Source: JAXHUE01 sp034189655
GTDB taxonomy: Bacteria; Chloroflexota; Dehalococcoidia; E44-bin15
Direction: 5' to 3'
DNA length: 37,814 nucleotides
Assembly (NCBI GenBank): GCA_034189655.1
Contig: JAXHUE010000018.1
Coordinates: 1-37,814, forward strand
Part shown: piece after piece, positions 1 through 7,535 of the stretch
Position numbering within the stretch: position 1 is the first letter of the stretch
Layout of the letters: each line of letters opens with the position of its first letter
Made by a program: the position numbers and the translations under genes
Notes under the pieces: generated by a model
Databases searched by the model: none
The model's input: only the letters and a program-made list of their open reading frames with translations
What the model was told of the DNA's origin: nothing

Positions 1-2
1 GT

Positions 3-111
3 GTGGGTATGTTCATGCAGAGCGGTGGGGCCTCTATAGAGTTCATCCACTACGCCGCCTTGAGGGGGACGCGCTTCAGCAAGGTGGTAAGCTATGGCAA
101 CGGCCTCGACT
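3..111 (+). pseudogene. Fragment of an ADP-forming acyl-CoA synthetase, cut at the window edge and broken at about 111
   Basis: The first 36 codons in this frame read QSGGASIEF, then RGTRFSKVVSYGNGLD. This is the pattern of the CoA-binding/ligase domain of ADP-forming acetyl/acyl-CoA synthetases (QSGG, then FSKVVSYGN). In intact members the protein continues with an acidic stretch and a LEYL motif. Here, directly after GLD, the reading frame runs into a hexanucleotide repeat and gives an Arg/Gln low-complexity tail that matches no protein. The Thr-Pro sense of that repeat is in another frame. So the fragment has lost its C-terminal part at about 108-112. The upstream part lies outside the window. 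The cause may be a genuine deletion junction or an assembly join at the repeat. Confidence 0.65.
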
Positions 112-112
112 G

Positions 113-348
113 CCGACGCCAACGCCCACGCCAACGCCAACGCCAACGCCAACGCCAACGCCAACGCCAACGCCGACGCCCACGCCAACGCCTACGCCTA
201 CGCCTACGCCGACTCGGACGCCTAAACCTTCGCCCACGCCCACGGTAACACCGACGGTCACGCCTACACCGACGGTGACACCGACGCCGACGGTGACGCC
301 CACAGTCACGCCGACGCCTACCGTGACGCCGACGGTGACGCCGGTATT
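113..348 (+). repeat. Hexanucleotide tandem repeat (ACGCCN type) encoding a Thr-Pro linker
   Basis: An almost uninterrupted run of ACGCCA, ACGCCC, ACGCCT and ACGCCG units lies from 113 to about 230. It then degenerates to Thr-Val-Thr-Pro coding units up to about 348. In the frame of the downstream protein it reads (Thr-Pro)n followed by TPTV/TVTP repeats. Such linkers are common in cell-surface proteins of Chloroflexota. Repeats of this kind are prone to slippage and to assembly errors. Confidence 0.85.
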
Positions 349-1255
349 CACGCCGAGTCCTCCTCCCATAGGTGGCGACTTCGGTGGAGCGGGCATCGAT
401 CCCTGTCCCCTCGAGCTCACCGTCGACTTCGAGGGTGAGATCACAGAGGTGCCGATGACGTCGGATGGACGTATCTGCGAGTACTGCTACGCGCCAGACT
501 TCGATGAGATGCGCATCCTGGAGATCGAGAGGGGCACTCAGGTTCTCGATAGCGAGGGGAATGTGGTCACCCTGATCGAGATCCAGGAGGTAGAGACCCT
601 GTACCTGCCGATGGGCACCGAGTTGGTAGGTCCCGCGTACGATTTCACGCCGTCGGGCATAAGCTTCGATCGCCCGATTCTGATCACCATGGACTACCTG
701 GTCAGTGACCTGCCTGGTGATTTGCTCTCGGTGACGATGGCCTACCTCAGCAGCGAGCTCGTCTGGGAGCCCATAGAGACCCAGAGCAGCCAGCTGGCAG
801 AGCTAGGGAGCCTCACCGGCACGGCAAACCACTTCACCATCTTTGCCATCCTGGCCCAGGTCCCCAGCTTCGAGGTGAGCGACCTCTCCATCACCACCTC
901 GCGCGCGGAGGTGTGGTCGTTCTTGACCTTCGCCGTGCGTGTGGGTGAGCAGGCAGAGGTCTCTGTCGATGTGACCAATACCGGCGGGCATGAAGCGAGC
1001 CGCGTCGTAGGGCTCCAGGTGAACGGGGAGGCGGTGGCCAGCCAGGAGGTAACCCTGGCCCCAGGCCAGAGCGAGCGGGTGTTCTTCGCCCTTCCCGGTA
1101 ATGTGTCAGGAGACTACGAGGTGGTCGTGGGCGGCTTGAGCGGTGAGTTCAACAGCTACCTGTGGATAAACTGGTGGCTCATCATTGGCATACTGGCTTC
1201 CATAGTCCTGCTCGGCTCGTTCGCGGTGTGGCGCTACAGGAGGAGGGAGGGGTAG
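113..1255 (+). CDS. Surface protein: Thr-Pro linker, ZU5-like and CARDB-like domains, C-terminal membrane anchor (5' end missing)
   Basis: The frame is open from the left edge, but the codons before 113 resemble no protein, so the true N-terminus (signal peptide and any outer domain) is not present. From 113 the order is: a long Thr-Pro/Thr-Val-Thr-Pro linker; a domain with the ZU5-like pattern (LPMGTELVGPAYDFTPSG, FDRPILITMDY, then a Trp-Glu-Pro-Ile segment and HFTIFAIL); a CARDB-like beta domain (VDVTNTGG, LAPGQSERVFF); and a last segment of about 25 hydrophobic residues (LWINWWLIIGILASIVLLGS) followed by WRYRRREG, a typical positive-inside stop-transfer tail. It is predicted to be anchored in the membrane with the domains outside. 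No enzyme motif is seen. A GTG at 275 could be called as a start but lies inside the linker and has no convincing ribosome site. Confidence 0.7.
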   Translation, partial: PTPTPTPTPTPTPTPTPTPTPTPTPTPTPTPTPTRTPKPSPTPTVTPTVTPTPTVTPTPTVTPTVTPTPTVTPTVTPVFTPSPPPIGGDFGGAGIDPCPLELTVDFEGEITEVPMTSDGRICEYCYAPDFDEMRILEIERGTQVLDSEGNVVTLIEIQEVETLYLPMGTELVGPAYDFTPSGISFDRPILITMDYLVSDLPGDLLSVTMAYLSSELVWEPIETQSSQLAELGSLTGTANHFTIFAILAQVPSFEVSDLSITTSRAEVWSFLTFAVRVGEQAEVSVDVTNTGGHEASRVVGLQVNGEAVASQEVTLAPGQSERVFFALPGNVSGDYEVVVGGLSGEFNSYLWINWWLIIGILASIVLLGSFAVWRYRRREG

Positions 1256-1305
1256 CTACCTGGCGTAGCATACTGTGAATCGCACCATGGTTCATGGTGA
1301 CAGAA

Positions 1306-1338
1306 GCGGATGGCACGCTGCCGTCCGCCTTTTTTTTT
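1306..1338 (+). terminator. Rho-independent terminator after the surface protein gene
   Basis: The arm GCGGATGGCA (1306-1315) pairs with TGCCGTCCGC (1319-1328) around a 3-nt loop, with one G-U pair. One C and nine T residues follow (1330-1338). This is the clearest intrinsic terminator in the window. The rest of 1256-1613 holds only the promoter at 1498; no gene was recognised there. Confidence 0.9.
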
Positions 1339-1497
1339 GAGTTCCCCTTCCTCCGGGCCAGTGGCCCCGATGATATGGCAGGTCTTCTGGTGATGCCGGC
1401 CGCCGCTCCTCTTCGTCCCCGCAGCAGTTGAGAGTGCCCCACTCGCGTGGTAACGCCCGTCTCTGCCTGGATAGCGGTACGTCAGGCCCATCAAGGA

Positions 1498-1527
1498 TTG
1501 ACTACTATGGCACGAAAGCGGTAGGAT
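1498..1527 (+). promoter_or_regulatory. Putative sigma70 promoter for the histidine kinase operon
   Basis: TTGACT (1498-1503) and TAGGAT (1522-1527) are separated by 18 bp. The predicted start near 1534 would give a leader of about 80 nt before the GTG at 1614. The -10 match is modest. Confidence 0.45.
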
Positions 1528-1613
1528 ATGACGGCTGATATTTCAGGGTAGCGGTCACGTGAGCCGGGCGTGGTAACCATCGGCTTGGGCGTGTGCAATT
1601 GGGGAGGCGAGGT

Positions 1614-3938
1614 GTGACACAAGGGGGCAGGGCGCAGGGCGAGGTCACCAAAGGGATGGAGAGAGGCCTGTGGGGTCTCTTGGAGCACGTGGCGGACGTC
1701 ATTCTCTCCGTCTCGCCGGACGGTGAGATCGTGCAGGCCAGCCCGGCTGCGGGGCACGCCTTGGGGCTGGGTGGTGCCGAGATAGAGGGGGCCAGCTATC
1801 GTGACGCCAGGTTTCGCTTCCTCCGCCCCGACGGCAGCCCGCTCCCTCCAGAGGAGACCGCCATCGGCAGGGCCCTGTCCGAGAGGGGGCCGGTCACCGG
1901 TGTCGTGAGCGGTATCGGCGGCCCCGATGGGACGGTGACCTGGTTCGCCACCAGTGCCGTCCCCCTTTTCGAGAGTGGCGGCGAGATGGAGGGCGTCGTC
2001 GCCTGCCTCTGCGATGTGAGCGCCGGCGTGGAGGAGAAGCGGCGGCTGCTCATCGCCGAGACCGCGATAAGGGCAAACATAAGCGCCGTCGCTACCACGG
2101 ACCTCGATGGTCGTTTGACCTATGTCAACCCCTCTTTCTTGAACGTATGGGGGTACCACAGCCCCGGCGAGGTGGTGGGCACGAGCTTCGCCGAGCTGTG
2201 TGTCGAGGAGGAGCGGGCGCGGGGGCTCATCCAGTCTCTCTCGTCGGGTGGGGGCGTCCGGGCGCTGGAGCTGCTGGGGAGAAGGAAGGACGGCACCCAG
2301 TTCGTCGTGGGCCTCAAGGCAAGCCTCATCGTGGACGAGGGAGGAAAGGCCGTGGGCATAACGGTCTCCCTCGCCGATATCACTGAGCGCCTGCGGGCAC
2401 AGCAGGAGCTCGTGGACTCGGAGGAGAAGTACCGCGGCCTGGTCGAAGACGTCGACGAGGGGTATCTCATCATCGACGGGCTCACCATCGTCTTCGCCAA
2501 CAGGAGGTGCGACGAGTACATGGGGGTGCCCCAAGGCGGCCTCGAGGGGCGCTCCATCATCGACTTCGTCGCGCCCGAGGTCAGAGAGGCCGTCATGGAG
2601 GGGTATCGAACGGCGATGAGCGGCGGCGGCCTGCGGCAGCAGCTCGAGCTGGACATCACCAGGGAGGACGGCTCCAGCTTCCCTGCCGAGATAAGGATGA
2701 AGGATATCGAGTTCAAGGGCCGGCCTGCGGTGGCCCTGCTGATACGGGATATCATCGAGCGCAGGCAGGCCGAGGAGGAGATAGCGCACCACACCAGGAG
2801 GCTGAGGGCCCTCCTCTCCATCGCCCAGACCGTGAGCCAGACCCTGCACCTGGAGGAGCTGCTGGACAACGCCCTGGCCAACATCGTCGAGGTGATGGAC
2901 GCCGACACTGGCTGTATATACCTCATGGACCTGGATGAGAAGTCACTGCGACTGAGGGCCCACAGGGGACTGCCCCCTGAGATCATTGCCCAGATGGAGA
3001 TGTCCCAGATAGACGAGGAGCAACTGCAGAAGGCACTGGAGATGAGGGAGCAGTCAGTCACCGTGGTCCCGTTCTCGGTGAAGGGCCAGCTCTACGGCCT
3101 GATCACGGTTGGCAGTCACTCCAGGCGCGGGTTCGGCCCCGACGACGTAGACCTGCTCCGGGCCATAGGCCAGCAGATAGGGGTGGGCATCGAGAAGGCC
3201 AGGCTCTTCGACGAGGAGAGGAGGCTGAGGCAGGAGCTGGAGGAGGAGATGAAGCGGCGGGTAGACTTCACCAGGGCCCTGGTTCACGAGCTCAAGACAC
3301 CGCTCACCGTAGTGCTCGCCTCGAGCGACCTCCTGGTGGAAGAGCTCAAGGAGGAGCCGCTGCTCAGCCTGGCCAGGAACGTCAACACCGGTGCCGACAA
3401 CCTGAGCAAGAGGATCGACGAGCTCCTCGACCTGGCGAGGGGCGAGCTGGGCATGCTCACGTTGCGGCCGGCGCGGATGGCCCCACTGCCGCTGCTGCGA
3501 GGTGTGGCCGACGATGTGGCGCCGGTGGCCGCCAGCCACGGCCAGGTGCTGGTCGTCGACCTGCCACCCGCCCTCCCCGACATATGGGGCGACGAGGTCC
3601 ACCTGCGGCACGTGCTGCTCAACCTGCTCGACAACGCCTTCAAGTTCACCCCTGAGGGGGGCACCATCACCGTGCGGGCCAGGGCCGAGGGCTCCTTCCT
3701 CATCGTCGAGGTCGAGGATACCGGCCCCGGGATACCACAGGAGGAGCAGGCGCGGCTGTTCGAGCCCTATCATCGCGTGGAGACCGACAGGGAGCGCTTG
3801 AGTGGCCTGGGCCTGGGGCTGGCCCTGGGCAAGACGCTGGTGGAGCTTCACGGGGGACATATCTGGGTAAAGAGCAGCATTGGCGAGGGCTCAACGTTCA
3901 GCTTCTCCATACCACTGGCGGGGGGCGCGCAGCAATAG
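1614..3938 (+). CDS. Cytoplasmic PAS-PAS-PAS-GAF sensor histidine kinase
   Basis: A 774-residue hybrid sensor with no transmembrane segment, so it should sense an intracellular signal. Order: PAS domain at about 22-140; a second PAS at about 150-270 (TTDLDGRLTYVNPSF); a third at about 272-390; a short GAF domain at about 400-535; HisKA with the H-box ALVHELKTPL, phospho-acceptor His558; then an ATPase domain with N-box (LLNLLDNAFKFTPEGG), G1 (VEDTGPGIP), F-box (LFEPYHR) and G2 (GLGLGLALGKTL). The GAF looks shortened between its first and last strands. Start choice: GTG at 1614, because GGGGAGG at 1601-1607 sits 6 nt ahead; the GTG at 1593 has no such site. The response regulator gene follows after 25 bp, so the two form a two-component pair. 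The ligand is unknown. Confidence 0.92.
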   Translation: MTQGGRAQGEVTKGMERGLWGLLEHVADVILSVSPDGEIVQASPAAGHALGLGGAEIEGASYRDARFRFLRPDGSPLPPEETAIGRALSERGPVTGVVSGIGGPDGTVTWFATSAVPLFESGGEMEGVVACLCDVSAGVEEKRRLLIAETAIRANISAVATTDLDGRLTYVNPSFLNVWGYHSPGEVVGTSFAELCVEEERARGLIQSLSSGGGVRALELLGRRKDGTQFVVGLKASLIVDEGGKAVGITVSLADITERLRAQQELVDSEEKYRGLVEDVDEGYLIIDGLTIVFANRRCDEYMGVPQGGLEGRSIIDFVAPEVREAVMEGYRTAMSGGGLRQQLELDITREDGSSFPAEIRMKDIEFKGRPAVALLIRDIIERRQAEEEIAHHTRRLRALLSIAQTVSQTLHLEELLDNALANIVEVMDADTGCIYLMDLDEKSLRLRAHRGLPPEIIAQMEMSQIDEEQLQKALEMREQSVTVVPFSVKGQLYGLITVGSHSRRGFGPDDVDLLRAIGQQIGVGIEKARLFDEERRLRQELEEEMKRRVDFTRALVHELKTPLTVVLASSDLLVEELKEEPLLSLARNVNTGADNLSKRIDELLDLARGELGMLTLRPARMAPLPLLRGVADDVAPVAASHGQVLVVDLPPALPDIWGDEVHLRHVLLNLLDNAFKFTPEGGTITVRARAEGSFLIVEVEDTGPGIPQEEQARLFEPYHRVETDRERLSGLGLGLALGKTLVELHGGHIWVKSSIGEGSTFSFSIPLAGGAQQ

Positions 3939-3963
3939 CGACGGTTCATCCGGGAGGATGCAT

Positions 3964-4656
3964 ATGAAAGTCCTTATCATCGAGGATAGCCGTGAGATCG
4001 TGGAGGCCATATCCCTGGCCTTCCAGATACGCTGGCCTGAGGCGAGGCTGGTCTCCACTCACCTCGGCGAGAGGGGCATAGAGATGGCCGCCAGCGAGTC
4101 TCCCGACATGATCATCCTCGACCTGGGGCTGCCCGATGTGAGCGGCTTCGAGGTACTGAAGCAGGTTCGTCTCTTCTCCGATGTCCCCGTCCTGGTCCTC
4201 ACGGTGAGGTCGGAAGAGGTGGACATCGTCCGCGGGCTGGAGTGGGGGGCCGACGACTACATCGTGAAGCCCTTCCGCCAGATGGAGCTCCTGGCCAGGA
4301 TAAGGGCGCTCATCAGGAGGCAGCTCTCTCCCGATGAGGAGCCCCCCCTGGTCTGCGGCGAGCTGCGCTTCCACCCGGCAACGCGCCAGCTTACCGTCCA
4401 CGGAAAGGAGATAGTCCTCACCGCCACCGAGACCATAATACTCCGTCACCTGATGAGGAACGCCGGACGGGTGGTGACCCAGGCCGGCCTCGCCCGCGAG
4501 GTGTGGGGCGACGATGGCGATGCCGCCGCCGGCAACATCAAGGTATACATCAGGAGACTGCGCCAGAAGATAGAGGAAGACCCCAGCAGCCCCACGCTCA
4601 TCGTCACCAAGCCGGGCGCGGGATACCTGATGGTGAGGCCAGACCAGTCCCAGTAG
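3964..4656 (+). CDS. OmpR/PhoB-family response regulator
   Basis: A 230-residue two-domain regulator. The receiver shows the acidic pair in LIIEDS, phospho-acceptor Asp53 in LDLGLPD, the switch Thr in VLTVRS and the Lys in DDYIVKPF. The C-terminal winged helix has the typical TATETIILRHLMRNAGRVVT and the recognition-helix segment NIKVYIRRLRQKIEED. It is presumably phosphorylated by the kinase encoded just upstream. Two ATGs lie close together; 3964 is preferred since GGGAGGA (3952-3958) is then 5 nt ahead, while the ATG at 3958 would overlap that site. OmpR-type regulators bind direct repeats with about 10-11 bp period, which is relevant to the repeat array at 13644. No terminator is visible between this gene and the convergent gene ending at 4809. 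Confidence 0.93.
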   Translation: MKVLIIEDSREIVEAISLAFQIRWPEARLVSTHLGERGIEMAASESPDMIILDLGLPDVSGFEVLKQVRLFSDVPVLVLTVRSEEVDIVRGLEWGADDYIVKPFRQMELLARIRALIRRQLSPDEEPPLVCGELRFHPATRQLTVHGKEIVLTATETIILRHLMRNAGRVVTQAGLAREVWGDDGDAAAGNIKVYIRRLRQKIEEDPSSPTLIVTKPGAGYLMVRPDQSQ

Positions 4657-4808
4657 CGGCCTTCACCGCTCTCGTGCCCCCCGGCGATTTCACCGCCCTC
4701 CCCAAGAGCGTCCCCAGGCATCTCGTTCGAGCAGGCCGCTGCGTCTGCCGTGCCTGTAGAGACGGGCGATGGAACAGCGCCCGGGCGGGCATGCTGCCGT
4801 ACGCGGGG

Positions 4809-6308
4809 CTAGGTGCGTATCAGCGTGGTGGTCTCCAGGGTGGAGAGGTCTACCACCCTCACCGCGTGGTTGTTGGTATCGGCGACGTAGAGCTTACCGT
4901 CGGCTGCGTCTATGCCGCCGGGCTCGTAGAAGAGGGGGGCCCTGCCGTCGCGCCACCCGTGGCCGCCGCCCAGGAGGGTGGTGGTGGCCCTGGTCTCGGG
5001 GTCGATGCGCTTTATCTTGCTGTTGTAGGTGTCGGCCACATAGAGCGTGCCGCGGTGGTAGGCCACGCCCAGCGGGTGCTGGAGGCGGGCGGTGTGGCCA
5101 ACGCCGTCGACATCGCCGAAGTGGAAGAGGCTGGCCCCGCTCCCGGCGAGCGTGCCTACACTGCCCTTTGCCGGGTCGAGGTCTGCCCAGCGGACGGAGC
5201 TCGCCTCGGAGTCGGCGAAGTAGAGGTGCCCCGCACCGTCTGGTGCCAGGCCGCTGGGCTGGGCCAGCTCGGCTAAGGCCAGGGGGCCGTCCCTGGTCCC
5301 CTCGCGGCCGTTGCCGGCGAAGGGGCGGAGCGTCCCGCGGGAGAGCTCCATGAGCCAGAGCTGGTGGGAGCCGGCCATCGCGATGTAGAGCATATCCCCG
5401 ATAAGCGCCAGGTCCCACGGCGAGCTCAGGGCTACAGTGGGCGCAGTGCCGCCCCGGTGCGGGTAGCGATGGGGCTGGAGGCCGGTCCCGGCCAGCGTGC
5501 TCACCTCGCCTGTGGCCAGGTCGATGCGGCGCAGCGCGTGGTTGCCGGTATCGGCCAGGTACAGGGTGGCGCCGTCCGCGGAGAGTGCCATCCCCTGCGG
5601 GTAGTGGAAGGCGGCAGCTTCGCGGTCGCCGTCGGCGAGGCCGGGCCGGCCGCTGCCGATGAAGGTCGATATCTGGCCGCTCTCGATGTCGGCTATGGCG
5701 ATGCGGTGGTGGTTGGTATCGGCGATGAAGAGGCGGCGGCCCGCGCTGTCGGCGAGGACCTTGCCTGGGAACGAGAGTGTGCCCTCGGGGAGGCCCTCCC
5801 ATGCCCGCGCGAGCGAGAGCGGGGTGCGGTCGAGCAGCCCGGCGGAGTCGAACTCCGCTATCAGCGAGTCGATCACCGGCTTGAAGAGGCGGTATATGTT
5901 CTCGCCGCTGTGGCCCCCCACCACGTTCCCTGCCGGGTCTATTATGACCAGGGTGGGCCATGCCTGCACCCCCCAGGTGTGCCACAGGACGAAGTCCCTG
6001 TCGTTTACCACCGGGTGCTCCAGCCCGTAGCGCGCGATGACCTGGCGGATGTTTTCGGTGTCGCCCTCGTTGGGGAACTTCGCCGAGTGGACACCTATGA
6101 CCACCAGCTCCGAGGGGTACTCCCTCTCCAGCCTCTTGAGCTCAGGGATGACGTGCATGCAGTTGATGCAGCCGTAGGTCCAGAAGTCCAGGATCACTAT
6201 CTTTCCCTTGAGCCTGCTCAACGTGAGCGGCCTGTCGGTGTTGAGCCAGTCCAGGCCCCCGGGGAACTCCGGGGCCTTTCTCCTCTCGCGGGCATTAACC
6301 TCGGACAA
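4809..6308 (-). CDS. Thioredoxin-fold protein fused to an NHL beta-propeller (NHLRC2-like)
   Basis: A 499-residue protein. Residues about 12-150 are a TlpA/thioredoxin-like domain with a CxxC (Cys47 and Cys50, in TYGCINCMH) and a later AWPTLVIID containing the cis-Pro segment. From about 160 to the end come repeated NHL-type blades (FIADTNHHRI, YLADTGNHALRRID, YVADTYNSKIKRID, YVADTNNHAVRVVD), which should fold as a beta-propeller. No signal peptide is seen, so it is likely cytoplasmic. Start: TTG at 6308, chosen because AAGGAG (rc of 6316-6321) lies 7 nt upstream. This arrangement matches the NHLRC2 family, whose biochemical role is not firmly established. It is transcribed divergently from the LemA/HtpX operon. 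Confidence 0.88.
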   Translation of the reverse strand: MSEVNARERRKAPEFPGGLDWLNTDRPLTLSRLKGKIVILDFWTYGCINCMHVIPELKRLEREYPSELVVIGVHSAKFPNEGDTENIRQVIARYGLEHPVVNDRDFVLWHTWGVQAWPTLVIIDPAGNVVGGHSGENIYRLFKPVIDSLIAEFDSAGLLDRTPLSLARAWEGLPEGTLSFPGKVLADSAGRRLFIADTNHHRIAIADIESGQISTFIGSGRPGLADGDREAAAFHYPQGMALSADGATLYLADTGNHALRRIDLATGEVSTLAGTGLQPHRYPHRGGTAPTVALSSPWDLALIGDMLYIAMAGSHQLWLMELSRGTLRPFAGNGREGTRDGPLALAELAQPSGLAPDGAGHLYFADSEASSVRWADLDPAKGSVGTLAGSGASLFHFGDVDGVGHTARLQHPLGVAYHRGTLYVADTYNSKIKRIDPETRATTTLLGGGHGWRDGRAPLFYEPGGIDAADGKLYVADTNNHAVRVVDLSTLETTTLIRT

Positions 6309-6396
6309 TGGGACACTCCTTAATTACTAACGATTGATACGTCGATGGTTACACTATCTCTATTTTAGAAGGATAGCGGTATATGCCATCGCTGTA

Positions 6397-6412
6397 TGTG
6401 ATTTTTCTCACA
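6397..6412 (+). promoter_or_regulatory. CRP-type binding site (TGTGA-N6-TCACA)
   Basis: TGTGA (6397-6401) and TCACA (6408-6412) separated by 6 bp form a perfect dyad identical to the core consensus of E. coli CRP. Its centre (6404.5) lies about 77 bp upstream of the start predicted from the promoter at 6447-6475, a class I-like position. The CRP-family protein encoded at 35206 is a candidate binder. It could also act on the divergent gene starting at 6308. Confidence 0.6.
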
Positions 6413-6446
6413 TCGGGCACGTCCTCTCGTCGCCCGTGGGCGCGAG

Positions 6447-6475
6447 TTGACACCGCTGCCGCCGCAATTTACACT
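6447..6475 (+). promoter_or_regulatory. Sigma70 promoter for the zinc ribbon-lemA-htpX operon
   Basis: A perfect -35 TTGACA (6447-6452), a 17-bp spacer and the -10 TACACT (6470-6475). The predicted start near 6482 gives a leader of about 25 nt with the purine-rich stretch 6491-6498 before the GTG at 6507. Confidence 0.8.
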
Positions 6476-6506
6476 GTAGGGGGCTTTTATCGAGGGGGCC
6501 AACGCC

Positions 6507-6926
6507 GTGAAGTGTGCTGCCTGTGGCCAGGTGATGATAGTGGTGGAGCACGAGAAGGTCGAGCTGGACTACTGTACCAGCTGCGCCGGGGTGTGGTTCG
6601 ATGCCGGGGAGCTGGAGCTCCTGCTGGGGAGGATGCAGGTCGAGGGGGAGGGGCTCTCCCTGGAGGGCATCCTCACCTCGCCAGAGGCCAGGTCTGCGGA
6701 GCGGAAGAGGAGGTGCCCCATCTGCGGCCACAGGATGAGGAAGGCCACGGTGGGCCACGACCCGGAGGTGCTCATCGACGTGTGCCCCCGTGGTGACGGT
6801 CTCTGGTTCGACGAGGGAGAGGTGGGCCAGTTGATAGCGCAGCTCCCCAGGCGGCCTGCCGCAGAGGGAGGCTCGCAGGAGCGGGTCATCACCTTTCTAG
6901 GAGAGGTATTCCGCTTCCGGGAGTGA
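6507..6926 (+). CDS. Double TFIIB-type zinc-ribbon protein
   Basis: A 139-residue protein with two copies of the zf-TFIIB-like ribbon. The first is at about residues 1-40 (CAACGQVM, then YCTSCAGVWFDAGEL). The second is at about 72-110 (CPICGHRMRK, then VCPRGDGLWFDEGEV). In the second copy the fourth ligand position reads CPRGDG, so one cysteine of the usual CxxC is replaced. The middle and the C-terminal tail carry no recognised domain. It begins with GTG at 6507 behind GAGGGGG. It is the first gene of an operon with lemA and an htpX-like protease, 27 bp ahead of lemA. Family members are often found beside membrane proteases, but their function is not known. Confidence 0.85.
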   Translation: MKCAACGQVMIVVEHEKVELDYCTSCAGVWFDAGELELLLGRMQVEGEGLSLEGILTSPEARSAERKRRCPICGHRMRKATVGHDPEVLIDVCPRGDGLWFDEGEVGQLIAQLPRRPAAEGGSQERVITFLGEVFRFRE

Positions 6927-6953
6927 GTGAAGCGATAATTATGGAGGTCGGTC

Positions 6954-7517
6954 ATGGTAGCGCTCTACATCGTGATCGGGTTGCTGGTAGTCATCGGGAT
7001 ATACTTCGGGGTGACCTACAACAGCCTGGTGAGGTCGCGCAACCAGGTGAGCAATTCCTGGGCGCAGATAGATGTCCAGCTTAAACGGCGGCACGACCTC
7101 ATCCCCAACCTGGTGGAGACGGTCAAGGGCTACGCAAAGCACGAGCGGGAGACACTGGAGGCGGTCACCAACGCCCGCAACCTGGCGCAGAAGGCGGTGG
7201 GCAGCGGCGTGGGCGCCCAGTCCAAGGCCGAGGCCGGGCTGAGCGGGGCGCTGTCACGGCTGCTCGCCGTGGCCGAGAACTACCCTGACTTGAAGGCCAA
7301 CCAGAACTTTCTCGCCCTCCAGGAGGAGCTGACCTCCACCGAGAACAAGATAAGCTTCTCGCGCCAGTTCTACAACGACTCGGTCTACTCCTACAACAAC
7401 AGGACCCAGATGTTCCCCTCGAACATCGTCGCCGGGATGACCGGTTTCAAGCCCGGCGAGTTCTTCGAGGTCGAGGAGCCAGGTGAGAGAGAGGCGCCCA
7501 AGGTAAGCTTCAGCTAG
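6954..7517 (+). CDS. lemA: LemA family protein
   Basis: A 187-residue protein with one N-terminal transmembrane helix (about residues 3-22) and then the long helical LemA domain, with the characteristic YNSLVRSRNQVSNSWAQIDV, then LKRRHDLIPNLVETVKGYAKHE, and a later FSRQFYNDSVYSYNN and FPSNIVAG. It is expected to be membrane-anchored. Start ATG at 6954 has GGAGG 7 nt ahead. LemA proteins frequently neighbour HtpX-type proteases, as here (18 bp to the next gene), suggesting a shared envelope quality-control role. That role is inferred from context. Confidence 0.95.
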   Translation: MVALYIVIGLLVVIGIYFGVTYNSLVRSRNQVSNSWAQIDVQLKRRHDLIPNLVETVKGYAKHERETLEAVTNARNLAQKAVGSGVGAQSKAEAGLSGALSRLLAVAENYPDLKANQNFLALQEELTSTENKISFSRQFYNDSVYSYNNRTQMFPSNIVAGMTGFKPGEFFEVEEPGEREAPKVSFS

Positions 7518-7535
7518 CGAGAGAGAAGGCCCGCC

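Noticed and set aside
113..235. Tandem repeat as a possible CRISPR array
   Set aside because: The unit is 6 bp without spacers and is coding for Thr-Pro.
76..444. Minus-strand open frame with Val-Gly repeats
   Set aside because: It is the reverse reading of the Thr-Pro hexanucleotide repeat; the plus-strand frame has the real domains and membrane anchor.
1491..2849. Long minus-strand open frame over the histidine kinase gene
   Set aside because: High GC makes long antisense frames common; the plus strand holds all kinase motifs.
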